From assembly GCA_015680685.1 (NCBI GenBank), contig MNCI01004082.1:618685-682684 (forward strand): a DNA stretch of 64,000 nucleotides, given 5' to 3'. The position numbers were made by a program, and so were the translations under genes. Shown piece after piece: positions 22,689 to 32,863 of the stretch (within the stretch, counting starts at the first letter, position 1; every line of letters starts with the position of its first letter). Origin of the DNA: Gnetum montanum. Taxonomy: Eukaryota > Streptophyta > Gnetopsida > Gnetales > Gnetaceae. Under the pieces are notes generated by a model that did not search any database, had not been told where the DNA came from, and saw only the letters and a program-made list of their open reading frames with translations.

Positions 22689-25600
22689 CTAAGCGTCTGG
22701 GATGGGAGGATCGTCCCCTTTAGATCCACCGGTGTCAAGGGCCCCTGCTCCACTGGGGCCAGCTTCTTGAACATCGTCACCACCTTCATCCTGAAAATAC
22801 AAAAGGAAACAATCAATGTAAGAATAGTAGAACACCAAAATTTCAAACATTATTCAGCAAATCAATTTCATAATGACGAAATGCTTACCATAGGAGATCC
22901 ACCCAAGCCAAATTCTAGTCGACAAAGGATTTCCTCTTCCAAGACACTAGCCCAATCTATCTCACCAAGGCCTAGGTCGACGTCTGCCAAGGCCTTTCCC
23001 TTGTCAACAGCCGACCAGATAGGATTTTTTAGAGGAAATTCACCCACGGTAACTTCCCCAGAAGCAGTTGTAATGACCCTCTTAGGAGATTCCATCTCAA
23101 CTATGATGTTCTCCAGAAAAGGATCAAACGCAAAACGTAAGCCCAAACCCTCTACGAACATCTCAAGTTGTCGTTTCTCTATAGAAACTTCCTTCAATGA
23201 TTTCTTATAGTGGTGCTTATGATTCTTCTCATCTTGGCCCCACTTACGCACCTTGGAGGAAAATTCCTTCCAATCCTGGCACTTGAGATTCAATAGGTCT
23301 ATCTGGGCTTTACGTTCCGCTAGCCTTCGAGTTAATGACGCATGGCGATTTAACAAGTTCCAATATCTATTGTATGTAATCTCGGATGTTCGCCAAGAAC
23401 TATGACCTGTTAATTGGGCCGAAGTGAATTCATAACGAGCTTTAAGGTCATCGCATTCAACCGACAACTCGGAGACTTCCTTTTCTTTTGCCTGGATCTG
23501 CAGCCACAACTGTTTGACAGAACGCCTACAAGTCCATAGTGACTTGGCGTTGTGTATTAGGCCTTCCGCCATCTCATAATAAATAGGCCTTGGCACCTGC
23601 TCAACCTCTGGGGATAGTGAGGGTAAACTTTCTATGCTGATTGTCTCAGAGGAATCCCACCTCAACTTGGCACCTATACATACAAAAAGGTCAAACGTTA
23701 AGATAACATGAACAAGATGCGAAACGTTAAAATGGAAAACGATTTAAAACGTTATACCTATTTCAGATTGAACCTCCTGAATTCATTTGACAACTTCTTC
23801 TGCAATTCCAGCCACAAAATCCATCTTACTTGGCATTTCCGTCCAAGTAAATGGCTCACGGGTGCAGGATGAACTAACCTCTGTGGTCCTCTCAGGGGGA
23901 ACTGTCTTCATGGGTACGTCTAACCGCACCGTCTTGGTCTCGCTGCCTTCGTCTGGAAGAAATGAAAACATGAAAATAAAAGACCATAGAAATGACAACT
24001 AACGAAGCAGTATAAAGTGAAATAAAAAGAAAACATATCGTGCTCCTTGTCACCTTCTGGGGGATCCCCTAAGTCCAGATTTCCCTTGAGAAAACTGATG
24101 AACATCTGGTCGACACCACCTTGATCATCCAATGGCTCAGTTTCTGTGGTGTTTTCCTTTAACTCCTCCGTTCCTCCTCCCTGATCCTTCTCCACATTTT
24201 CCTCTTCATTATTCCGCTTCGTGTTGGTCTCTTCCTCCTCAGTAATGGTTTCTAGCGCCTGCTTCCTCACTTCTCAAACCAAGCCAAAGACATTAGTGAC
24301 ATGTAAGCGATTGAAGAAAAAATTATGAACAAAATAAAAACAATAAAATAATAAGCTAGCGAAGTCTACTTACCGGGCATCTTGAATCATATGCGCTTTA
24401 CTCGTGGCTCCCTCACATTAGAATCTTCCTTAGTTGCGCGTTCGTGTCTCTTCAGCTTTGTTTTGGCCTAGCCAACAGTTTCTTTGATAACCCGCTCAGC
24501 CCTCCTTGCAGTGAGGGGTACATCATCTGACTCTAATCCCAGACTATCGCGAGTATGAATTGCGGTACCCGACGATCCCCCAGTCGTAATAGACACGAAC
24601 TCGTCGATGCCCTCAGGCGCATCCTGGGACTTAGCTGTCTCGAACAAGTGGTTGATCCATGGGCGGGATAGTTGACCCCGATCCCGTAGAACAAACCTGT
24701 TGTCCGCGCGGACTATCAGAAATTCGGCGAAGTGACGAAGGTAACTGGCGAAGAAGGCAAAGGTGAAGTGGGATTGCGCCTCGACATTCGAGTGCAATCG
24801 CACTATCTCCTTGTGCATGCCCGACAACAAAAATTCAGCCCAATTATAGCGCATGCCAGTTTCCAAGATAGTTCGCATGACACGTACAACCTCAACCCCA
24901 AGACTCTATACCTGGGAAAGGGTTTTGGGAAATACCCGTGCCCTAAACAGGGGATACAGGTCATTTACCTCCTCAACCTTTGCTTTCCCCTACATCGAGA
25001 ATCCTTTGGTACCCTTGGCCAGGCCCAACCAGTCCTCCAACTCACGCACCGTTTGGAGCTCCTTATGAGCTCTGTCTAAAACTACACTTATGCCATCTGC
25101 CGGTACCCCAAATAAGTTTGAAAAGAATTCTGGCGATAGATGGAAAACTACCTTAACACCCTTAATCCGGGTGCTGTAGTAGGAGACAGACTCGTTAAAG
25201 GAATCCACGATCCCGATCATTTCTCCTATAGATACATCAGGACTCGGGGTCGTGAAGAGCTCCATGAGGTCGGCATTGTCTAAGCAGTGAACAATAGATG
25301 GCGGAGCATGGTTGTGTAACCATTTTTGGGCCTTAGTCACCTCCCCGAACTTCATTGATAGGGTTGTCTCAGTTCGCTCAGTTGTGATAAGATCCCCGCC
25401 AGGAGGTACATCAACTGCAAACACAATTCAAAGTCATCACATCAGCATAACGCCCGATAGTTGAACAAATACGTTAGCACATCCAAAAGACATTATCATT
25501 TATCTCCCGTAGTAGACTTGGATGTGCTGCTTGAACCAGAGTCACGAGGGAAAACTGGCCCCTAGTCTGATCAATCTTTATCTAGCCATCCGCGAGCCTG

Positions 25601-27127
25601 ACACATTGCCAACGCTCTAGAGAACCGTTGGTGAAAATAGATGATATCCCCCTTCATTAGAGCTAATACAGCTTTATGAAGGGTGGGACCTACCATAAAT
25701 GCCTCTAGAGTGGTACGAGTTAAGGCAAGCCCATCATCCTCGACACATATTTTGTCTGCATTAACTTTAGGCCTAAAAACGAACGGATGTCAAAACTGAG
25801 GCAAATGCCAAATGACGAAAAGAAGCAATAGACTTGAACGGTCTTACCTGCCCACCCGGTACACTGTGCCAGGAGGGTTCTAGAACAATGTGTGCGCACA
25901 CGTGGCTAAAAATAAGGTATTGTCGAGGTAGTCCTGCCCTCGTGGTAATCGGGCCCACACGCGCACTAACGGGCGTGTGGACCTGGGCCTGCGGGAAGAA
26001 CCGTCCTCATTCGTAAGCTGCCCCTAGTCGATGTCTTCCATGAAGACAACGACACCCTCTGCAGCTCCTGGTAGCATTGCCTCAAGTATGCTCCGCGCCA
26101 CCAATTCATTCAAGTGTGACCAGATAACTACTTCAAAATTGTCCAATATGAAGGACAGGAATTCAGACGCACCTTCTCTGAACCAGACCCCGTTGTGGTC
26201 CACAGTTAGGTCCGGGGTAGGCTCATTCGCCTCAATGGGGCCAAACCATGTTAGCACGCCAACAAGTTCAACCGTGAGGAGAAAAGGCTTGGTGTCCCTG
26301 CAAACAACTGAAGTACCGACGTAAAATCAGCCATGCATCAAAATGACACCAAAAATAACAAAGTTCATATCGCAGACCGACACTTAGAAAAATTTCTTGA
26401 CTGTTTACGCTCGGCGTATACGCTGCCAAACCTAGCGTATACGCTGCCAAACCTAGCGTATACGCTGCCAAAATTTGTTTACGCCTGGCGTATACGCTAT
26501 CTGACCCAGCGTATACGTTGACAACCAACTGTTTACGCTATCGCCCAAACCTCTTACGTTCAGCGTATACGCTAAAGAAACCTTTAGCGTATACACCACG
26601 AATGTGATCAGTGTAAATAGTCTACGCTAGACACTGAACAAACAGTCTACGCCGGAAACATGAAAAACAAGTCTACGCTATATTATACTCAAAAGACAAC
26701 TGTGTACGCTCAACATATACACCATCACAGTGTAGGTCGTCTACGCTGATAAAACAGAAAGCTTACGTTGACAAAACAGAACTTTGTGCATAGAAAACTT
26801 ATTACGTCGTATAGCCTTCAGCGTATACGCTGATACAACCGTCTACGCTTTGTGCAAGAAAAAGTGATTACGTTGTGCACTAAAAATAGATTATGCTATG
26901 ACAGTTTACGCTAACCCGACCTTACACTGCGAATTTACACTCAGCGTATACGCCGAAGTCTCTACGCTAAACTTTACGCTCGGCGTATACGCCGAAACCC
27001 TCTGCGAGACCGTCTACGCTACGAAACATGCATAAGCAAAAATAACTAACAGAGGCGGGATTAGAGCCTACCTGTGTGATGTTCCAGGCCATGATGGAAT
27101 CCTTGGCCGGGGCAGACACTGCAGCAT
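22689..27127 (-). pseudogene. Antisense eight-exon gene inside the Tat-like element: HAD/NIF-like N-terminus plus coiled coil
   Basis: Exons threaded on the minus strand: 27127-27072, 26297-25848, 25772-25507, 25414-24374, 24269-24054, 23952-23758, 23673-22889, 22790-22689 (stop TAG). Phases agree at all seven junctions, giving about 1036 codons with no frameshift. Introns have GT-AG borders except the third, whose donor is changed. Residues 20-168 resemble the FCP1/NIF branch of the HAD fold: LLTVELVGVL where DLNGVL is expected, WFREGASEFLSFILDNFEV, then NTLFLAT..NPPGT where NTLLIDD..NPP is expected, so the catalytic acids are replaced. Exon 4 has an unassigned alpha-helical region. Exon 5 is acidic. 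Exon 7 is a coiled coil. Nine in-frame stops (six TAG, three TGA) break it. Function unknown; expression not shown. Confidence 0.75.
26303..27065. repeat. GCGTATACGC palindrome array within antisense intron 1
   Basis: About eight exact copies of the 10-bp palindrome GCGTATACGC and many (G/T)(T/C)TACGCT words. At 26411-26470 three tandem 22-bp units of AGCGTATACGCTGCCAAACC type stand side by side. The array lies in the first intron of the antisense gene and shares its words with the element's LTRs and leader. Confidence 0.8.
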
Positions 27128-27446
27128 GGCTTCACTCTCCTCTGCGAAGTTTAAGTCACGACCCTTCCTCCCCTACCCTTCCACTTCCTTGCCTTTGCGC
27201 ATCTCGACGTCTACGCTAGGATTAACAACTTACGCTAAGGGTTAAAACTTTGTACACCTACGCTCGACCCTCTACGCTTGGCGTCTACGCTGGGGTTTGA
27301 TCGTTGGCGTTTACGCTAGGGTTTGATCGTTGGCGTTTACGCTGGGGTTTGATCGTTGGCTTCTACGCTGAGGTTTGGGTTTACGCTTACGCTAGGTTTC
27401 ACAATTTACGCTTACGCTCGCTCAGTTACTTACGCTCAGAATGCAG
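27128..27446 (-). promoter_or_regulatory. Predicted 5' UTR of the antisense gene
   Basis: Lies between the TATA box and the chosen ATG (27125-27127). Contains tandem units of GCGTTTACGCTGGGGTTTGA type (27290-27370) and further TACGCT words. The start codon was chosen because only this frame joins exon 2 in phase; a nearer ATG in another frame does not. Confidence 0.5.
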
Positions 27447-27470
27447 TGTAACAAATGAAGCTTCCACCCC

Positions 27471-27478
27471 TTTATATA
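27471..27478 (-). promoter_or_regulatory. TATA box of the antisense gene
   Basis: TATATAAA on the minus strand, in GC-richer surroundings, about 345 bp upstream of the start codon. Transcription would begin near 27445. Nothing on the plus strand explains this element. Confidence 0.6.
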
Positions 27479-27680
27479 GCGCTCCGTTGACGCTGCCGCC
27501 GCTGCCGATGCCGCCGCCTCTTGTTCTCCTACTTTTTGCCTTTTTCGCCTTTCTTTACTTATTTTAGACTAAAAATTTCTCAGAAAATATAAAAAGAAAA
27601 TACATATCTATATCATTGCACCCCAGTTCCCCTGTGAACCCCATTTCACTCGTTTACGCCAAAAATTCCAGCGTAAATTG

Positions 27681-27800
27681 CCGTGATGGCTCGGTATGGC
27701 CTTAAACTTCCGTGACAGCTCGGTATGGCCTTAAACTGCCGTTACGGCCCGGTATGGCCTTAAACTACCATTACGGCCCGGTACGGCTTTGAACTGCCAT
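27681..27800 (+). repeat. Repeat array 2 (GGTATGGCCTTAAACT type)
   Basis: Four to five units of about 26 bp containing CGGTATGGCCTTAAACT. They match the right end of array 1 (ATGGCCTTAAACTA) in direct orientation, on the other side of the antisense gene. Confidence 0.8.
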
Positions 27801-27904
27801 GCGTCTCGGTGTGATGATAATCCACCATCATGTATGTACACATAATCTAAAATTACCAAAGAGCATAAGAACAATACCCATTAGCTCATTCAGCTCTCGG
27901 TTTA

Positions 27905-30900
27905 TTGGCAGGAGCAAGCCTGATGGACTGCCAGCACTTAACCGAACCATTAATTATCGATGGACCATACAAAAAAATTACAAGGGACATCAACATAAAC
28001 CTCTTCCACTTAAGTCCATCAATGGATGATGTAGTCATAGCCTCAACACAGCAAATAATAGACAACTACAAAGGCATGACAAAATCCCTTGACATAGAAG
28101 CCGAAAATTATACTGAAGACCTGTTGACCGAAACCCCCATCACCATGCCCGATGGGGAAATTAAAATACTAAAATTAAGCACATTACTCAAACTGCAACT
28201 AGCCAAAAACATTGAAGACATGCTTAGGGAGAACATGAAAGCATTCGCTTGGTCTTACATGGACATGCCCGGATTAGATCCTCGAATTATCCAGCACAAC
28301 ATTATCCTTCACTCGAAATTGAGACCGGTAAAACAAAAGGCACGAAAGGTTAAACCCGAAGTGGCCTTGGCAGTTCGTAATGAGATCACCAAGCTTTATC
28401 AAGCTGGTTTTATCCAGGCTGTTGATTACGCCAAGTGGGTATCCAACATGGTCATTGTTCCAAAAAAGAATGGAAGCATTCGCTTATGCATTGACTTCCG
28501 GGATTTAAATGTTGCAACCATAAAAGATGATTTTCCTCTACCCAGCATCGATCAACTTGTTGATTCGACCGCTGGGCACGCACTATTATCTTTTATGGAT
28601 GGATTCTCGGGATACAATCAAATACTCATAAACCCAGAGCATCAGCTTTAGACAACCTTTATGACACCATGGGGAACCTTTTGTTACACAATGATGCCCT
28701 TTAGTCTCAAAAATGCTGGGGCCACATATCAAAGAGTAATGACATTCATCTTCAGTGATTACATGTTACACTTGCTCAACGACTATGTAGACGACATTGT
28801 GGTTAAGTCAAAAACATCAGAACAACATGTACAAGACCTTGACCTGGTATTAAAACGTTGTTTAAAGTATAAGTTGAGACTCAACCCAAAAAAATGTGTC
28901 TTCGCCATCAAGACAGGCAAAATGCTTGGATTTATAGCCTCAGAAGTAGGGATAGGAGTAGACCCCGATAAGGTTAAGGCCATAACAAACCTAAAACCAC
29001 CAGGCAACCTTACCTAACTTCGAGGTCTACAAGGTAGATTACAGTTTATCAGGCGCTTCATAGAAAAATTGACAGACAAACTAGAACCCATGAACCACCT
29101 GTTATGCAAGAACGTCCATTTTGAATGGACTCCGCAGTGTCAAGAAGCATTTGATAACATTAAAACCGCACTTGCCCGACTACCCATGGTTTATCCACCT
29201 CAAAATAATAAACTATTTTACATCTACCTTGCTACTTCAAATTCGTCAATCATGTCTATGCTTTGCCAGAAACAAGATGAAGGAACCGAAGTCCCTGTAT
29301 ATTACTTAAGCCATGCATTAGTTGCCCACGAGAAAAGGTATAACAACATGGAGAGGTCGTGTTTAACTTTGGTCTTTTCTTTGAGAAAATGGCGACATTA
29401 CCTCTTCCGTAACCAAGTTAATATAATTTGCAAGGACAATGTGCTCAGGGCCATCACAGGAAACATTTACGAAACGAGTCGGATAGCCCGCTGGAAAGCC
29501 ATGATAGCTGAATTTGACCTGCATTACATAGCACAATCATTAGTTAAGGGTCAAGCCATAGCAAGTCAAATGGCTACGTCATCAACGCGCGATCAAGCGA
29601 TAATAGAACCAGAATTCCCCGATGAAGATATAAGCGCAATAAACATAGTGCCCAACGACTACGATGCCATTCTAAACTTTGATGGAGCATCCACCTCTCG
29701 AGGGGGAAGTGCAGCCGCTGTCATCACCTATCCCTCTGGGGAAATCCAACCCTTTGCTTATCGTTTCAACTTCCATTATACCAACAACACAGCAGAGTAC
29801 GAAGGTCTCCTTAGAGGTCTCGTGGCAGCATTGGCTTTAGACATCACAAGGCTTGTGGTCAGAGGAGACTTGCAACTGGTCATAAACCAAGTTACAGACA
29901 TCTATACATGTAAAGCCCAACATTTAAAACCATACTACGACCTGGAAAAACACCTAATGAGGCAATTCGAAAACATCAATGCACAACACATCTCCAGAAA
30001 TGACAATACCATCGTAGATGCACTAGCCACCTTGACATTAAACATATCGCCTGACATGTTCCACATGTTACCAAGCTCCCTAACCAGCTGTGCCGAACCA
30101 ATAATCGATACTCTTGACACGCTACTGATCGCATCTGTTAGCACAACACGCGTGATAGAATGGTATGATGATATAAAAGAATACCTTCTATGTGGTGAAA
30201 CATCACGACATCTAACAAATGCACAAAAGGATGCAGTACGAAAACGTTCTAAGCAGTATACCCTGGTAGGGGACATATTATGTCGTAGATCTTACGAAGG
30301 CATACTGCTAACATGCGTCAATAGTACCGATGCCCAAACCATTGTCGGACAAGTACACGATGGACTATGCAGAGGACATATAGCACAAAAAGCCATGGCA
30401 ACAAAGATAAGACGCTTAGGTTATTATTGGCCACACATGGAATACGACTATCTCTCGAAGGTCAAAACATGTAGTACTTGTCAAAAACATAGCAATCTAA
30501 TACATGTCCCATCAAATGAGTTGCATACAGCACAAATCACGTGGCCCTTTCAAAAGTGGGGATTGGACCTTATCAACCTGATAACACCCTCATCTTCTGC
30601 AGGGCATAGTTTCGTCATAACCGCAACCGAATATTTCACGAAGTGGGTATAAGCTACTCCCCTTCGAAAAACTACATCTAAACATGTATGCAATTTTATT
30701 CTCGAAAACATTATAACCCGCTTTGGCATTCCCATGACAATCATCACTGACAACGGGCCACAATTTAGCAGTACCGAGACCAAAACCTTTTGTGAAAGTC
30801 TAGGGATCAAACACTCGTTTTCATCCCCTTACTATCCTCAGAGCAATGGGCAAGCAGAGGCGATGAACAAAACGATTATTACAATACTCAAAAAGATGCT

Positions 30901-31458
30901 CACCCAAAGCAAGCGAAGATGGCACAAACAGCTAATATACACATTGTGGGCATACCGTACTACACATCGAACCTCAACAGGTAAAACGCCATATAGTCTT
31001 ATTTACGGTTCAGAAGCTGTTTTACCTCGAGAATTACAGGTACCATCTTTAAGGATAATACTTTTCGGACTCCTCGACGATGGGCAGAATAATGATCTGT
31101 GCACCATTGACCTCGACTCGGTGGAGGAAGAATGCATATGCGCACTCGATCAGATCGAATGGTATCAAAAACAACAACGGCAACGACATCGGCACGACAC
31201 CCATAAGCACCCCATCAAAGAAGGTGACCTTGTACTTAAGGCAGTTCGAGAACACTCAGACAAATTCTCAGCCAACTAGGAAGGGCCTTACTTGGTCATT
31301 ACAACATTTGACAATGGAGAAATTAAGCTCACTGATATAGAAGGGAATGAGCTTGCTAATCNGCATTTGACAACGGAGAAATTAAGCTCACTGATATAGA
31401 AGGGAATGAGCTTGCTAATCCAACCAATCACTTGTTCCTAAAACCGTTCTACATTTGA
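27905..31458 (+). pseudogene. Tat-like element pol: RT, RNase H, second RNase H, integrase
   Basis: One frame with four stops (28649, 29015, 30650, 31277) and no frameshift before the N at 31362. RT: KWVSNMVIVPKKNGSIRLCI, FMDGFSGYNQ, catalytic YVDD at about 28784. First RNase H degenerate (29200-29450). A second RNase H with LNFDGASTSRGGSAA, NNTAEYEGLLRGL and DALATL (about 29670-30030) is the mark of the Tat lineage. Integrase: H..H and CSTC zinc-binding region (about 30345-30485), core Asp in WGLDL, Asp in ITDNGPQF and Glu in NGQAEAMNK, then NxEGPYLV near the C-terminus with TAG in place of the Trp. Some stops are C-to-T type. The N at 31362 carries a 57-bp duplication. Together these would copy and insert the element. 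Confidence 0.9.
31304..31420. repeat. 57-bp duplication around single N at 31362
   Basis: CATTTGACAA(T/C)GGAGAAATT...GCTTGCTAATC occurs on both sides of the N with only one or two differences, so it looks like an unmerged contig overlap at the end of pol. Confidence 0.8.
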
Positions 31459-31470
31459 GTACAAGCTTAG

Positions 31471-31805
31471 GTACGTATGAGTCCTGGAGTCACGACTATA
31501 AACTGATACCACAGAATAGTCCTGGATCATGACTTAAAACTGATACCATAGCTCGTCCTAGAATCATGACAATAAACTGATACCACACAATGTCCACAAT
31601 GACGATAAACTAGCACCCATCTGACACGATGGTAAACTGCCATGGTCGCACTCGCCAGAGTCCGCTAAAACTATAAACTAGTTTGCCTCTTCATAGTCCG
31701 CTACAACTAAAAACTAGCAACGTAACGTCTGCCACGATGCTAAACGGGAAATGTCCAATGGGTTATGATACAAAACTAACCCATGATAGTTCACCAAGAC
31801 TATAA
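31471..31805 (+). repeat. Repeat array 3 after pol (CTATAAACTGATACCA type)
   Basis: Irregular units of about 25-40 bp such as TCACGACTATAAACTGATAC, with a recurring TAAACT(A/G) end like that of arrays 1 and 2. Non-coding. Confidence 0.6.
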
Positions 31806-32850
31806 ACCGGCAAGTTCATCTCTGGTTCCTCAATCCACCGCCACATTCAAACTTCATCAGAATCATTGCATCGCTTGCCATCATACAATCCCACTAATGT
31901 CGTTGCCACTCATATACAGTGCCTAAAATCACCTCCAATGTCTTTGTAACTATGTAAGTTTAAGCTCGCTTATTCACTCACGATTTTCTTGTTTCCTTGG
32001 AGTTATGTTTGCAGGATAACACCCAGAGGTTTTTGCACAAGAATGCATTTCATCATAAGCAGCAAGATGGGACAATGTTCACAACACACATGACAAGACT
32101 AAATCAAGCCATTCGCTAGTACATCCCCATCTCCCGACACACTCTCTAATTATTCACTGACACAGTTTACTCAGTCACACCTTTGATACACCCAGTACAT
32201 CCAAAACTTTGAGCACGTTGTTGCATACTGTAACACTTTGAGGCAACTGCAACACACGACATAGCACTTGCGCATGAGTACAAAATCGAGGCAAAGTTTC
32301 TCTTCAAAAAAAAATGCAAGACCCTTGGCACTTCCCATACAAGCCCCAGGCAGGAAGGCAGTTGTCTTGGAACTAAGTACTCATGTCAAAAATAATCAAG
32401 AAACATCTAGTTGCATAGCTTTGGCTCTCCGCTAACAGGTTCCCCTAAACAAAGGGCCCTGTTTCTCCAAAGAATATAACACATCCTCCCGTGGCTTTCG
32501 TCTTGCCAGCAAGTTCTCTTGAACATTACTCAAGAGTCTTGTTCTGCCAAAGGACGCACATCACATGTCTGGATTCCAAGTCTGCTAAATAAGGGCTATT
32601 GACAAGGACCAGCATGACACACACCAGAGCATCCCCTTTTCACCAAGCACAATTCCTTAGGCAGTTACTAGTCCCCACAATCCCCATTCTCCTACCAGTT
32701 ACAAATTTCACTTTCCCAATTCCATGTACTACTGAACACGATATGATGATGTCTAGTCAAGTGGCAATGGACAAAGTCTCTATCAAGTTGCTTATGGTGT
32801 TTTGTACTTCTTTGTCGACGCTTCTCGGGTCAATTCCTCCAAACGTCAAC
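31806..32850. other. Tat-like element 3' untranslated region
   Basis: Nothing recognisable besides ordinary sequence; small open frames here run into the LTR and are not supported. Confidence 0.5.
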
Positions 32851-32863
32851 AAAGAGGGGCCAA
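32851..32863 (+). promoter_or_regulatory. Polypurine tract of the Tat-like element
   Basis: AAAGAGGGGCCAA directly before the TGAAACACC start of the 3' LTR. Confidence 0.75.

Noticed and set aside
24468-25414. Assigning exon 4 of the antisense gene to a named plant transposon-associated domain
   Set aside because: The pattern FNESV...LSPEFFSNLFGVPADG is suggestive of domains common in plant retroelement extra ORFs, but I cannot confirm a family by eye.
27055-27093. Alternative start MAWNITQ for the antisense gene
   Set aside because: Its phase (0) at the donor does not fit exon 2; only the frame beginning at 27127 joins in phase.
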